From positions 992,001 to 1,056,000 of the forward strand of contig NZ_CP095741.1 of assembly GCF_023078475.1 (NCBI RefSeq): DNA of 64,000 bases. Direction: 5' to 3'. Below are positions 34,876-44,102 of the stretch, one piece after another. This DNA comes from Luteibacter aegosomaticola. Lineage in GTDB: Bacteria > Pseudomonadota > Gammaproteobacteria > Xanthomonadales > Rhodanobacteraceae. Numbering within the stretch: the first letter of the stretch is position 1; the number at the start of each line of letters is the position of its first letter. The position numbers and the translations under genes are program-made. The notes under the pieces are model-generated. The model was not told where the DNA came from and searched no databases. It was given only the letters and a program-made list of their open reading frames with translations.

Positions 34876-35856
34876 ATGCAACCCATTGACCCCTCAGCCT
34901 TTCGCCTCACCGTAGCCCCCATGATGGATTGGACGGACCGGCATTGCCGGTACTTCCATCGTCTGCTGTCGCCGCATGCGCGCCTGTATACCGAGATGGT
35001 GACCAGTGCCGCGCTGGTGCGGGGTGGGCAGGTGCGGCTGCTGGAGCACAGCCACGAGGAGCATCCGGTGGCCCTCCAGCTGGGCGGTAGCGATCCGGCG
35101 GAATTGGCCAAGGCGGCCATCCTGGGTGCCCAGGCGGGTTACGACGAGATCAACCTCAACGTGGGCTGCCCCTCGGATCGCGTCCAGTCAGGCAAATTCG
35201 GCGCCTGCCTGATGCGGGAGCCGGAGCTGGTCGGGGAGTGCGTTCGCGCCATGGCCGAGGTGGTGGACGTGCCCGTGACGGTGAAGTGCCGCATCGGCGT
35301 CGATAACCAGGATGAATACGCCGACCTCCAGCACTTCACCCAGGTGATGGTGCAGGCCGGGGTGAAGATCCTTATCGTCCATGCCCGCAAGGCATGGCTC
35401 GAGGGCCTCAGCCCCAAGGAGAACCGCGAGATCCCCCCGCTCGACTACAGCCGCGTCTACCGGCTGAAGCAGGAGTTCCCCGACCTCACCATCGTCATCA
35501 ATGGCGGTATCACCACGGTCGAGGCGGTCCAGGAGCACCTGGCCCATGTGGATGGGGTGATGCTCGGCCGCGCCGCCTACCACGATCCGTTCGTCCTGGC
35601 TCAGCTGGAAACCGCGCTTTACGGCGCGCCTCTGGCCGATCGCAACGACGTTCTGGAGCGGATGCGTATCTATATCGAGGCCGAGCTGGCCCGAGGCACG
35701 GCGCTGAAGCACATCACCCGGCACATCCTCGGCCTGTACCAGGGCGAGGCCGGCGCGCGGGGTTTCCGCCGCCAGCTGAGCGAGGGTGCCCACCTTCCGG
35801 GGGCCGATTGGGCCCTGATCGAAGCCGCCATGGCCCCCCTCCGCCGGGCGGCCTAA
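34876..35856 (+). CDS. dusA: tRNA-dihydrouridine(20/20a) synthase DusA
   Basis: A 326-residue FMN enzyme that reduces uridine to dihydrouridine in the tRNA D-loop. DusA signatures: VAPMMDWTDRHCRYFHRLLS at the start, EINLNVGCPSDRVQSGKFGA with the catalytic Cys, IVHARKAWLEGLSPKENREI, and FMN-phosphate-binding VINGGITT and VDGVMLGRAAYHDP. Length is normal. It is encoded alone. Confidence 0.96.
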   Translation: MQPIDPSAFRLTVAPMMDWTDRHCRYFHRLLSPHARLYTEMVTSAALVRGGQVRLLEHSHEEHPVALQLGGSDPAELAKAAILGAQAGYDEINLNVGCPSDRVQSGKFGACLMREPELVGECVRAMAEVVDVPVTVKCRIGVDNQDEYADLQHFTQVMVQAGVKILIVHARKAWLEGLSPKENREIPPLDYSRVYRLKQEFPDLTIVINGGITTVEAVQEHLAHVDGVMLGRAAYHDPFVLAQLETALYGAPLADRNDVLERMRIYIEAELARGTALKHITRHILGLYQGEAGARGFRRQLSEGAHLPGADWALIEAAMAPLRRAA

Positions 35857-35924
35857 GTTTCGTTCAGCTTCGGGCGGGGAGGGGGTCGGCATGATCGGCC
35901 GACTCGCATGACACCGCGCCTGAC

Positions 35925-36212
35925 ATGAAAATCACGTTCCGCCCGCTAATTTTCGCCGCCATCTGCGCCGGCGCGCCATTTGCCGCCCTGGCCCAGCAGT
36001 CGATGACGCTGGAACAGGCGGTGGCCAAGGTGCAGAAGGATACCGGGGGGAAGGTGCTTTCAGCGGATACCCGCCTTGTTGAGCGCGGCCGCATCACCGA
36101 ATACCGGGTCAAGGTCCTCACCCTGGACGGGCACGTGAAAGTGGTGCCCCTACGAACTGAAACCGCCAAACCCCTGGACGCTACCGCCGGGGATACCAAG
36201 GAGAGACATTAA
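35925..36212 (+). CDS. PepSY-domain periplasmic protein
   Basis: A 95-residue exported protein with signal peptide ending AALAQQ, then a PepSY-like domain: MTLEQAVAKVQKDTGGKVLS, RGRITEYRVKVLTLDGHVKV. PepSY proteins often inhibit proteases or act as accessory sensors. Its stop overlaps the response-regulator start (TAATG), which ties it to the downstream two-component system. Confidence 0.88.
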   Translation: MKITFRPLIFAAICAGAPFAALAQQSMTLEQAVAKVQKDTGGKVLSADTRLVERGRITEYRVKVLTLDGHVKVVPLRTETAKPLDATAGDTKERH

Positions 36213-36904
36213 TGCGAATCCTGCTCGTTGAGGACGAGGCCCCGCTGCGCGAGACCCTCGCCGCACGCCTGAAGCGTGATGGCTTCGCCGTCGATGCCGC
36301 CCAGGATGGCGAAGAAGGTCTCTATCTCGGCCGCGAGGTCCCGTTCGACCTGGCCATTATCGACCTGGGCCTGCCGAAGCTTTCCGGCATGGACCTGGTG
36401 AAGGCCCTGCGTGAGCACGGCCAGCGCTACCCCATCCTTATCCTTACCGCCCGCGGCAGCTGGCAGGACAAGGTTGAGGGCCTGAAGCACGGTGCCGACG
36501 ACTACCTGGTGAAGCCGTTCCACGTCGAGGAACTGTTGGCGCGCATCAATGCCCTGGTCCGCCGCGCGAGCGGCTGGTCCAAGCCGGTGCTGGCCTGTGG
36601 TCCCATCAAGCTGGATACCACGGCTCAGACGGTTACCGTCGAAGGCCGCCAGGTGGACCTCACCAGCTACGAGTACAAGGTGCTTGAGTACCTGATGCTC
36701 CACGCCGGCGAGCTGGTATCGAAGGCCGACCTTACCGAACACATCTACCAGCAGGATTTCGACCGCGATTCGAACGTGCTGGAAGTGTTCATCGGCCGGC
36801 TGCGCCGTAAGCTCGACCCAGAGAGCGCGCTCAAGCCGATCGAAACCGTGCGCGGCCGTGGCTACCGTTTCGCGATCCCGCGCAACGAAGCGGACGAAGA
36901 CTAA
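36212..36904 (+). CDS. phoP: OmpR-family response regulator, PhoP-like
   Basis: A 230-residue response regulator: receiver domain (MRILLVEDEAPLRETLAARL; acceptor Asp in LAIIDLGLPKLSG; Lys in DDYLVKPFHVEELLARI) and a winged-helix DNA-binding domain (LTSYEYKVLEYLMLHAGELV; NVLEVFIGRLRRKL; VRGRGYRF). The partner kinase follows. The PhoP name rests on overall similarity and on the PepSY-regulator-kinase order; other OmpR-type names are possible. Confidence 0.85.
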   Translation: MRILLVEDEAPLRETLAARLKRDGFAVDAAQDGEEGLYLGREVPFDLAIIDLGLPKLSGMDLVKALREHGQRYPILILTARGSWQDKVEGLKHGADDYLVKPFHVEELLARINALVRRASGWSKPVLACGPIKLDTTAQTVTVEGRQVDLTSYEYKVLEYLMLHAGELVSKADLTEHIYQQDFDRDSNVLEVFIGRLRRKLDPESALKPIETVRGRGYRFAIPRNEADED

Positions 36905-36961
36905 GACTATCGTGGCGGCGTGGCACGACGCCTCGCCGCCCCGAAGGTATCGTTACGAAGC

Positions 36962-38350
36962 ATGGAAACCGCTGCCCCGACCAAGCGCCGCCCCCTGTCG
37001 CTGGCCGCGCGCGCGGCGCTCGCCACCGGCTTTGCGCTGGCGGCGTTCCTCGGCCTGACCGGCCTTGCCCAGAACAAGGCGAACTACGCTTCCGAGCTGT
37101 CAGCCATGCACGACCGGCTGCACAATTACGCGATCGCGTACATCACCGGCACCGACATCACCCGTGCGGGCAAGGTCACGACGCCCGATAGCCAGCCCAA
37201 TCCCGACTTCTCGCGGCCAGGCTCGGGGCTCTATGCCATCGTGCTCGGAAACGACGGCTTTCGCTGGGAATCATCCTCGGCCCTGGGTCGCGACTTCGAT
37301 TTCGTGCGAATGTTGTCGCCGGGCGAGACAGCGTTCGAGCCGGTCGAGACACGCAGCGGCAAACTGTACGTTTTCAGCTACGGCGTATCGCTGGATAGCA
37401 CGGAGAAACGCAGCGTTCCGCTGACCTTCGCCGTCGCCCAGACGGAAGACCAGTTCGAGCGCCAGGTGGCCACCTATCGCCGCACGCAGTTCCTGTGGCT
37501 GGCCATGCTCGGCATGATGCTCATGCTGCTCCAGCTGTTCCTGCTGCGCTGGAGCCTGCTGCCGCTGCGCCGCGTATCCAGCGACCTGGCCCACATCGAA
37601 CGCGGCACGCGGGACCATCTCGATGGTCCGTACCCGGTGGAACTCACCGTGCTGACGCGGCGCCTCAATGGCTTTATCGATAGCGAGCGCGAACAGCGCA
37701 CGCGTTACCGCGATACCCTGGCCGACCTCGCACACAGCCTGAAAACGCCGCTGGCGGTGATTCGCTCGCAGCTGGAAATCAGTGGCGACGCGAGCAACCT
37801 GCGCGGCGATATCCTCGACCAGGTGCGCAAGATGGACGAGATCGTCGCTTACCAGCTTTCGCGTGCCGCGACCTCGGGCCGCCGCACCATCGCTTCGGTG
37901 GAACCGATTGCCGGCCACGCCGAGGATCTCGTGCAGAGCCTCGAGAAGGTCTACGCCGCGAAGAACGTGTTGTGCGAGTTCGAGCTGGAAGATGGCGTAG
38001 CGTTTCCGGGTGAGCAGGGTGACCTGCTTGAACTCATGGGTAACCTGGTGGAAAACGCGTTCAAGTGGGCGTCGCACCGTGTGCTGCTTACCGCGCGCGC
38101 GCAGCGCCAGGGTAAGAACGGCCGGAGTGGCCTGGAGCTGATCGTGGAAGACGATGGCCCGGGCATTCCCGATGAGAAGATCGAAAAGATCCTGCAGCGT
38201 GGCGTGCGTGGCGACGAACGCGTGCAGGGCCATGGCATCGGCCTGTCGATCGTGCAGGACATCATCAAGGCCTACCAGGGCACCTTGCACGTCGACCATT
38301 CCGAGGAGCTCGGCGGCGCGCGCTTTAGCGTGACGATCCCGCCGGGTTAA
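36962..38350 (+). CDS. phoQ: Sensor histidine kinase, PhoQ-like
   Basis: A 462-residue inner-membrane kinase: membrane segments at about residues 15-35 and 165-190 flank a periplasmic sensor. A HAMP region is followed by HisKA with phospho-His in DTLADLAHSLKTPLAVIRSQ and a HATPase (LMGNLVENAFKWAS; VEDDGPGIPDEKI; GHGIGLSIVQDI). It is the expected partner of the preceding regulator, sensing envelope signals such as Mg2+ or cationic peptides if truly PhoQ. The ATG at 36962 is chosen; a GTG at 36920 would add 14 residues. Confidence 0.85.
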   Translation: METAAPTKRRPLSLAARAALATGFALAAFLGLTGLAQNKANYASELSAMHDRLHNYAIAYITGTDITRAGKVTTPDSQPNPDFSRPGSGLYAIVLGNDGFRWESSSALGRDFDFVRMLSPGETAFEPVETRSGKLYVFSYGVSLDSTEKRSVPLTFAVAQTEDQFERQVATYRRTQFLWLAMLGMMLMLLQLFLLRWSLLPLRRVSSDLAHIERGTRDHLDGPYPVELTVLTRRLNGFIDSEREQRTRYRDTLADLAHSLKTPLAVIRSQLEISGDASNLRGDILDQVRKMDEIVAYQLSRAATSGRRTIASVEPIAGHAEDLVQSLEKVYAAKNVLCEFELEDGVAFPGEQGDLLELMGNLVENAFKWASHRVLLTARAQRQGKNGRSGLELIVEDDGPGIPDEKIEKILQRGVRGDERVQGHGIGLSIVQDIIKAYQGTLHVDHSEELGGARFSVTIPPG

Positions 38351-39036
38351 GCGGCGGCGGGTGAGGGGCCGTAGAAAGCATCGAGCAGCGCGGCCACTTT
38401 CGGTTCGGCCTGGCGCAATAGCGCAGGTCGTGAAAAGTGGAGCTCGCTCGTTACCGCGAAATATTCTTCAGGTGCCTCGGCACCGTAAGGATCGATCGCC
38501 GTCTCCCGGCCACGTTCGGCTTGCTTCACGAGGCGATCGAAGCCCGCCTGCATGGTCGCGATCCACTCACGCCGGTTCATGCCGGAAAGCAGTGGCGGCA
38601 CGCCATTGGCGGGTGCCGCAAGCATGTCGAGCTTGTGTGCCATCTCGTGGATGACAACGTTGAAGCCATCCCACGGCGCTTCCACATCGAGCTTCACATC
38701 AGCCAGCGAGAGCACCATGGGACCGCGGTCCCAGGCTTCGCCGATGAGGGTGTCGTCGCTCTCGGACACGACGCCGCTGTGCGCATCGTAATGGCTGCGG
38801 CGGACGTTGAATTCGCCGGGGTACACCAGGACATTCGTCCAGCCCTTGAACGCTTTCGGGCCACGGGGCAGCGCAGGAAGGCTGGCCTGCATGGCGATCA
38901 CCAGCATCCAGAAGTCGTCCAGCACAGCGCCATTGAGCGCGTGGAAGCGCTTGGTATGCAGGAACAGGGCGGCCAGCTGGCGCAGGTAGTGCAGCCGTGG
39001 GGCATCGAGCGCGCGGGCAAGTGGCACGCGGGCCAC
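38347..39036 (-). CDS. mtfA: MtfA-like zinc peptidase (M90 family)
   Basis: A peptidase of the MtfA family, with the zinc site NVVIHEMAHKLDML (HExxH at about residue 130) and the glutamate ligand in APEEYFAVTSELHFSRP. E. coli MtfA inactivates Mlc and has aminopeptidase activity. The GTG at 39036 is the first usable start, but the same frame stays open upstream and reads RGWPSFLARFRAPVPPIDDA, which resembles the missing MtfA N-terminus and has no ATG/GTG/TTG. The true start may be a rare codon, or a frameshift may be present. It converges on phoQ. Confidence 0.8.
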   Translation of the reverse strand: MARVPLARALDAPRLHYLRQLAALFLHTKRFHALNGAVLDDFWMLVIAMQASLPALPRGPKAFKGWTNVLVYPGEFNVRRSHYDAHSGVVSESDDTLIGEAWDRGPMVLSLADVKLDVEAPWDGFNVVIHEMAHKLDMLAAPANGVPPLLSGMNRREWIATMQAGFDRLVKQAERGRETAIDPYGAEAPEEYFAVTSELHFSRPALLRQAEPKVAALLDAFYGPSPAAA

Positions 39037-39116
39037 GGCTTCTTTCCAGCGAGCGTCATCGATCGGCGGGACGGGCGCACGGAACCGCGCCAGGAACGAC
39101 GGCCAACCGCGAAAAA

Positions 39117-39470
39117 TCAGAGCATGGACCCCGGGAGCAGCGACTGCCAGCTCGGTGCCGGTGCACGGACGGGTGCCGCGCCCTCGCGGTTCGGATCGTC
39201 GCCATCGACCGTCGGCGACGAGGAGCCCGACGAGCCGCCGCTGGAGCGGCTGGACGAATTGCCGGGGCGGGTGGACATGACATCGCCGCCAGTGGTGCTG
39301 CTTTCGTGCGAACTGCCGCCCTGGGACCGGCCGCTGGACCCTTCAAACGACGACGACGCAACCCCGCCCATGGAAAACAGGCCGGAGGTCAGGGCGATGT
39401 CGGAAGCGGCGGCGGTGCCGGTGGCACCGACGAGGCACAGACATCCGAGGATGTATGGTCTGGCGTTCAT
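39117..39470 (-). CDS. Secreted Ser/Gly-rich protein
   Basis: A 117-residue exported protein with signal peptide MNARPYILGCLCLVGATGTA. The mature part is mostly Ser/Gly (SSSFEGSSGRSQGGSSHESS; SSSRSSGGSSGSSSPT) with no hydrophobic core, so it is probably disordered. No family recognised. It is just upstream of mtfA on the same strand, and its stop overlaps the putative extended mtfA frame. Confidence 0.65.
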   Translation of the reverse strand: MNARPYILGCLCLVGATGTAAASDIALTSGLFSMGGVASSSFEGSSGRSQGGSSHESSTTGGDVMSTRPGNSSSRSSGGSSGSSSPTVDGDDPNREGAAPVRAPAPSWQSLLPGSML

Positions 39471-39672
39471 CGGTAAACCCCAAAAACCCCCAGACGATAC
39501 GGGGGGACGACCGATCCTCGCAGAAAATTCACGGGGGCGCCAGTGTGTTTCGTCGGCCCGCGAGATCGTGGCGCAGGAACCCGGGCGAAATCCTTCCGGC
39601 TGCCCTAGAATCAGCACATGTCCCCGTTTCCCCCATCCCCGGCAGGGGCCGCCTGACGGCCTGACGGTAGCC

Positions 39673-40653
39673 ATGCTCGCACGCGACCTCCTCGAAGCCC
39701 TTGCCGGCGGCGACGCCGTGTCCGGTGCCTCCCTGGCCCGCCAGGCGGGCGTCACCCGCGCCGCTGTCTGGAAACAGATGGAAGCCCTGCGCCTGAAAGG
39801 CGTGCCCGTGGAAGCCAAGGTGGGGGGCGGTTACCGCCTGCCCTGGCCGACCCAACTGCTCGATGGCCCGACCATCCGCTCGACCTGTGCGCCCGAGATC
39901 GTGCCGCATATCGGCATGCTCGAAGTGCATTGGGAGATCGATTCGACCTCTAGCGAGCTGGCGCGGCGCAATCCCGTGTTGGACGACCTGTCGTTTGTGC
40001 TGGCCGAGACCCAGTCCGCCGGGCGCGGTCGCCGTGGCCGCACGTGGCTCTCGCCACCGGGCATGAACCTCTATCTGTCGGTGCTGAAGCGCTTCGACAG
40101 CGGTTTCGCTTCCTTGTCCGGCTTGTCGCTGGCGGTTGGCGTGATGCTGATGCGTGCGCTCGATAAGGTCGGTATCCGCACGGCAGGCCTGAAGTGGCCC
40201 AACGATGTGCTGGCGGGCAATGCCAAACTGGCGGGGATCCTGGTCGAGCTTTCCGGCGAATATTCCGGCCCGTGCGCGGCCGTGATCGGGGTGGGTCTCA
40301 ACATCCGCCTCCCCGATAGCCTGCATGAGCGGGCCGGCCAGCCGATCACCGACCTCGCCGCGCTTTCCGGTGGCCAGCCGCCGGACCGTAACGTGGTCGC
40401 CGCGGCGGTGGTGGGCGAGCTCGCGGAAGGCTTGCGGTTGTTCGAACGCCAGGGCTTCGCGGCATTCGCCAAGGAATATGCGGCCAGTGATCTTCTGCAC
40501 GGCCAGCCGCTGCGGATTATCGATCCGCGCGGCGAATACCTCGCGACAGGCGAGGGCGTGGACGAACGCGGCGCGCTTCGTGTGCGCCGCGCCGATGGCG
40601 AGGCGGTCACGGTGGATAGCGCGGAAGTCTCCGTGCGCCGGAGTGGCGCATGA
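39673..40653 (+). CDS. birA: Bifunctional biotin ligase/biotin operon repressor BirA
   Basis: A 326-residue protein: N-terminal helix-turn-helix (SGASLARQAGVTRAAVWKQM, about residues 17-36), catalytic domain with biotinyl-AMP loop SAGRGRRGRTWLSPPG, LKWPNDVLAGNAKLAGILVE and GVGLNIRLP, and a C-terminal SH3-like domain. It attaches biotin to acetyl-CoA carboxylase and represses biotin genes. The coaX start lies inside its stop (ATGA). Confidence 0.95.
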   Translation: MLARDLLEALAGGDAVSGASLARQAGVTRAAVWKQMEALRLKGVPVEAKVGGGYRLPWPTQLLDGPTIRSTCAPEIVPHIGMLEVHWEIDSTSSELARRNPVLDDLSFVLAETQSAGRGRRGRTWLSPPGMNLYLSVLKRFDSGFASLSGLSLAVGVMLMRALDKVGIRTAGLKWPNDVLAGNAKLAGILVELSGEYSGPCAAVIGVGLNIRLPDSLHERAGQPITDLAALSGGQPPDRNVVAAAVVGELAEGLRLFERQGFAAFAKEYAASDLLHGQPLRIIDPRGEYLATGEGVDERGALRVRRADGEAVTVDSAEVSVRRSGA

Positions 40654-41408
40654 TCCTGCTGCTCGACCTCGGTAATACCCGTCTGAAATTTGCGCTGTGC
40701 GACGGCGCCGAGTTCACCCATCGGGGTGCGTTCGCATGGGATGCGGATATCGCGCACGAACTGGCCACCCTGTGGGCGACCTGGCCGCGGCCTGAGCGGG
40801 TCGTGGGTGCGTCCGTGGTTGACGGCGCCCGCGAGACGGCGGTTTCAGTCGCCGCGGGTAAGGCATTTGGTTGCGAGCCCGTTTGGGTGCGCACCCCGGC
40901 GGAGGCCTGTGGCGTGCGCAACGCGTACGCCGAGCCCGGCCGTCTGGGTGTCGATCGTTTCCTCGCCCTTGTCGATGCGTGGGATGCGGGCAGGGCACCG
41001 TGCGTGCTTGCCAGTGTCGGTACGGCCCTCACGCTTGATGCCCTGGATGCCGAAGGCCGCCATCTTGGTGGCTGGATCGCGCCGGGCCCCCTGCTGATGC
41101 AGCAATCCGTGTTGGGTGCCACCGTGCAGGTGCGCCCCACCCAGGCGGGCGCCGTCCGCGATCTGGCAGATAACACGGCCGATGGTCTCGCCTCCGGCTG
41201 CTGGCAGGCCAGCGCCGCGCTGGTGGATCGTTTCGTCCGCCGCGCTGCCCCGCAACTGGGGGGCGCGCCGGCTATCACCCTCGGCGGCGGCGACGCCGAA
41301 TTGCTGGCGCCCCTGCTTGAGCACGAGGTCAGCATCGTGCCGGACGCCGTGCTGCGCGGTCTCGCCGTGTGGGCCCGGACGTACGCCGGGACCGCCGAAA
41401 TCCCCTAG
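40650..41408 (+). CDS. coaX: Type III pantothenate kinase CoaX
   Basis: A 252-residue kinase of the ASKHA fold, first step of coenzyme A synthesis: MILLLDLGNTRLKFALCDG (phosphate loop), PGRLGVDRFLALVDAWD, ASVGTALTLDALDAEGRHLG and AITLGGGDAELLAP. The start overlaps birA by four bases; the birA-coaX-SPOR order is common in gammaproteobacteria. Confidence 0.95.
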   Translation: MILLLDLGNTRLKFALCDGAEFTHRGAFAWDADIAHELATLWATWPRPERVVGASVVDGARETAVSVAAGKAFGCEPVWVRTPAEACGVRNAYAEPGRLGVDRFLALVDAWDAGRAPCVLASVGTALTLDALDAEGRHLGGWIAPGPLLMQQSVLGATVQVRPTQAGAVRDLADNTADGLASGCWQASAALVDRFVRRAAPQLGGAPAITLGGGDAELLAPLLEHEVSIVPDAVLRGLAVWARTYAGTAEIP

Positions 41409-41473
41409 AATCCAGTCGCTGCCGGTTCTTACAGGGGAACGCGCGCAGGCCCACTTCACGAGCCAAGGCCACC

Positions 41474-42298
41474 ATGCTGCTGCGTTTGCTGTTCGTACTG
41501 CTGATCGCCCTCAATATTGCGGTGGCCGCCTGGCTGCTGCTTGGCGAAAGCGGCTCGCATGCAGTGGAAGCGGCGGATAAGGGCGTGCCGGAACTGAAGC
41601 TGCTGACCGAGCTGCCGGTGGCCGCGACAACGGCTGCGCTGCCGGTGCCCTCGTCGGTTGGCGTGGCGGCAAAGCCGGCCCAGGCGAGCACGGCCGTGGC
41701 ACCGAAGACGACGTTGGCCTCCGCGGAACCGGCGGCTGCCGCTAAGCATCCCGCCGAGACGGCCGCCGCATCACCGCCTCCCAAGGCCGTGGCGGAGGCA
41801 GCCCCGCCGTCCGCACCTGAGCTTCCACCCGCCAAGCGCAGCTATCGCTGCCTTGCCGTCGGTCCCTTTCCCACCCAGGTGGATCTCCGTAACACCCGCG
41901 CCGCGCTGGCCGCACATACCGTGCGTAGCCGCCAGCGTCAGGAGCAGACGACCGAATCCCATGGCTGGCGCGTCTTTCTCCCTGCGCAGGAGACGCGTGA
42001 ACAGGCACTGGCCCAGGCCAAGCGCCTGGAAGCCAAGGGCATCAAGGATTATTTCGTGGTCAGCGCGCAGGGCGAGCTGCAGAACTCCGTGGCACTCGGC
42101 CTGTTCCACGACCCGGCCAATGCGCGTAAGCGCCGCGATGAAGTCATCGCTGCCGGCTTCCCTGCGCGCATGAGCGAGCGCACCGAAACCACACCGGTCT
42201 GGTGGCTGGACGTTGTGGTCCCGGACGACGCCAACAGCGAGATCCGGCGCGCCGTTCGCACCCCGGGCGCTACGGCTCGACCCACGGGCTGCTTCTGA
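41474..42298 (+). CDS. SPOR-domain membrane protein
   Basis: A 274-residue protein with an N-terminal membrane anchor (MLLRLLFVLLIALNIAVAAW), a long Ala/Pro-rich periplasmic linker (about 35-125) and a C-terminal SPOR-like domain (WRVFLPAQETREQALAQAKR; IKDYFVVSAQGELQNSVALG). SPOR domains bind denuded septal peptidoglycan, suggesting a cell-division or cell-wall role. It follows coaX on the same strand and ends 16 bases before tRNA-Thr. Confidence 0.88.
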   Translation: MLLRLLFVLLIALNIAVAAWLLLGESGSHAVEAADKGVPELKLLTELPVAATTAALPVPSSVGVAAKPAQASTAVAPKTTLASAEPAAAAKHPAETAAASPPPKAVAEAAPPSAPELPPAKRSYRCLAVGPFPTQVDLRNTRAALAAHTVRSRQRQEQTTESHGWRVFLPAQETREQALAQAKRLEAKGIKDYFVVSAQGELQNSVALGLFHDPANARKRRDEVIAAGFPARMSERTETTPVWWLDVVVPDDANSEIRRAVRTPGATARPTGCF

Positions 42299-42314
42299 TA
42301 AACTCCCCGCCTTC

Positions 42315-42390
42315 GCCGGCATAGCTCAGTTGGTAGAGCAACCGCCTTGTAAGCGGTAGGTCCCCAGTTCGAATCCGGGTGCCGGCACCA
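42315..42390 (+). tRNA. tRNA-Thr (anticodon TGT)
   Basis: A 76-base cloverleaf: acceptor GCCGGCA/TGCCGGC, D-arm AGCTCAGTTGGTAGAGC, anticodon stem ACCGC/GCGGT with loop CTTGTAA (anticodon TGT, reading ACA), T-arm with GTTCGAATC, and an encoded CCA end. Its last 16 bases are repeated at 45095-45110, marking it as the integration site of the following island. Confidence 0.97.
42375..42390 (+). repeat. Attachment-site repeat, left copy (tRNA 3' end)
   Basis: CCGGGTGCCGGCACCA, the T-arm/acceptor end of tRNA-Thr, identical over 16 bases to 45095-45110. It would be the tRNA-side attachment site of the island. Confidence 0.85.
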
Positions 42391-42434
42391 GAGCCTCATT
42401 TCATACCGTCGCATGATGACGCAGAAATACCCTA

Positions 42435-42459
42435 AAGCCCGCTTCGCAGCGGGCTTTTT
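42435..42459 (+). terminator. Intrinsic terminator after tRNA-Thr
   Basis: AGCCCGC stem, TTCGCA loop, GCGGGCT followed by TTTTTT. It ends the tRNA transcript inside the left edge of the island. Confidence 0.85.
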
Positions 42460-42575
42460 TGTGTCCTGACCTAACACGTCATAGCATGGCAGCGCGGAGC
42501 AGTATTGGGTAATGGAGTGGGTACTCACCCATTCGGTGCCCAATTTGCTCGCCCAGTACGCACACCGGAGTACCC

Positions 42576-43677
42576 ATGCTTACCCAGGTCGCCATCAAGG
42601 CGCCTAAGCCGTGCGAGAAGCCGTATCGTGTGGCCGATGGCAACGCGCTGTACCTCCTCGTTCGACCAGATGGGTCGATGCGCTGGGTCCACAGGTACCG
42701 CATCGCCGGTAAGGAGAAATCGCTCAGCTATGGTCGGTTCCCCGAGGTCACCGCTGCGGAAGTCCGCACGCGTCACCAGGAGGCCCGGCGACAAATGCGG
42801 GATGGTCGTGATCCCGGGGGGGGGGGCGTCAGGCATCGCGGGCGCGTGCCCAGCTGGTCAGCCTGACCACATTTGAGTCCGTCGCGCTTGCCTGGCTCGA
42901 GCAGCAGCTGCCGGCACTGGCCGCATCGACGTTCGAGAAGGCCAAATGGACGCCTTCGCGAGTTGGCGTTCCCTCGGTTCGGCAAGCTTCCGCTAACCGA
43001 GGTGACGCCGGCAGTCGTCCTCGCCGCTGTCCGCAAGGTAGAAGAGCGGGGCACGATCGAGACCGCTCACCGGCTCATACAACGGGTCAGCCAAGTGTAC
43101 CGTTACGCGATTGCGTCGGGCCTAGCCACCACAAACCCGGCAAGTGACCTTCGCGGCGCGCTGGCCCCGCTGGTGACGCGGAGCCGATCAGCCGTGACGG
43201 ATCCTGCCCAGGTGGCGTAGCTGCTGCACCACCTCGACACCTACAAGGGTAGCCCGATCACGCGCGCAGCCCTGCAGTTGGCGGCACTTACGTTCGTTCG
43301 CCCGGGTGAGCTTCGCAGCGCCGAATGGGCGGAGATCGACGTCGCTGCCGGCGAGTGGCGGATACCCGCCGCCAAGATGAAGATGAAAGCCGAGCACATC
43401 GTGCCGCTGTCTCGACAGGCGCTCGTCGCCTTGGCCGATCTACGTCTAGTCACAGGTCCTTCGGATATGCGCCCGGGGCGATACCTGTTCCCCAGCATTC
43501 GCGGCGCCTCAGCCTTCATGAGTGAGAACACCGTCAACGCTGCACTGCGCAACCTGGGATACGACAAGGAGGTGATGACTGGGCACGGCTTCCGCGCACT
43601 GGCCAGCACCAGGTTGAACGAGCTCGGCTGGCCGCCCGGTGTCATCGAATGGCAGCTGGCGAATGTGGAGCGAAGAC
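42576..43677 (+). pseudogene. Decayed tyrosine integrase (P4-type, DUF4102 N-domain)
   Basis: The start (MLTQVAIKAPKPCEKPYRVA; MRWVHRYRIAGKEKSLSYGR) is the DUF4102 arm-binding domain of phage P4-type integrases. At an 11-G run (42825-42836) the frame breaks; two-base-shifted reading recovers LVSLTTFESVALAWLEQQLP. A second break near 42950 restores the first frame. An in-frame TAG follows at 43218-43220. The catalytic domain then reads LTFVRPGELRSAEWAEID and MTGHGFRALASTRLNELGWP, holding two active-site motifs, but similarity stops before the catalytic Tyr. The gene cannot give an active integrase. Confidence 0.88.
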
Positions 43678-43968
43678 GACGAGGAATACGTGTTCGGGTC
43701 GCCGACCGTGCCCGTGCCGCCCGCGCTGTGGAACACGTCCATCGTCACCACGCCGAGCGTGTCGCCTGGCTCGGCGCTGACCATCGATACGTCGTTCACC
43801 ACCGTGCTCGACCGCGAGCAGACGAGCGTGGTGGCGTCCGACTCGCATGCCGACTACTTCGTACGCAACCTCGTGGCGCTGCTGGGCGAGCTGCGCGCCG
43901 GCCTCGAGGTGCTGGATATGAACGCAGTGCACAAGTTCAGCCTGGGCACGATCGAGGCTGGCGGTTAA
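43678..43968 (+). pseudogene. 3' fragment of an unknown, possibly phage, gene
   Basis: Directly where integrase similarity ends, an open frame continues with WSEDDEEYVFGSPTVPVPPA, TPSVSPGSALTIDTSFTTVL and YFVRNLVALLGELRAGLEVL to a natural stop. It has no start of its own and is fused to the integrase remnant, as if a deletion joined the two. A phage or conjugative structural-protein tail is possible; I do not recognise it. The following 300 bases hold no gene. Confidence 0.45.
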
Positions 43969-44102
43969 TCGAGCGGCCCGCGTTCGCCGGTGGGCACGGA
44001 CAAGGCGTGAGTGTCCGCAACAACCACGTCAGCTCGAGCAGTGCCAACCCCGCGTAGGGGGCCGCCACGGGCGGAGAGTGGCGTGGTGACCGAGCAACCC
44101 AA

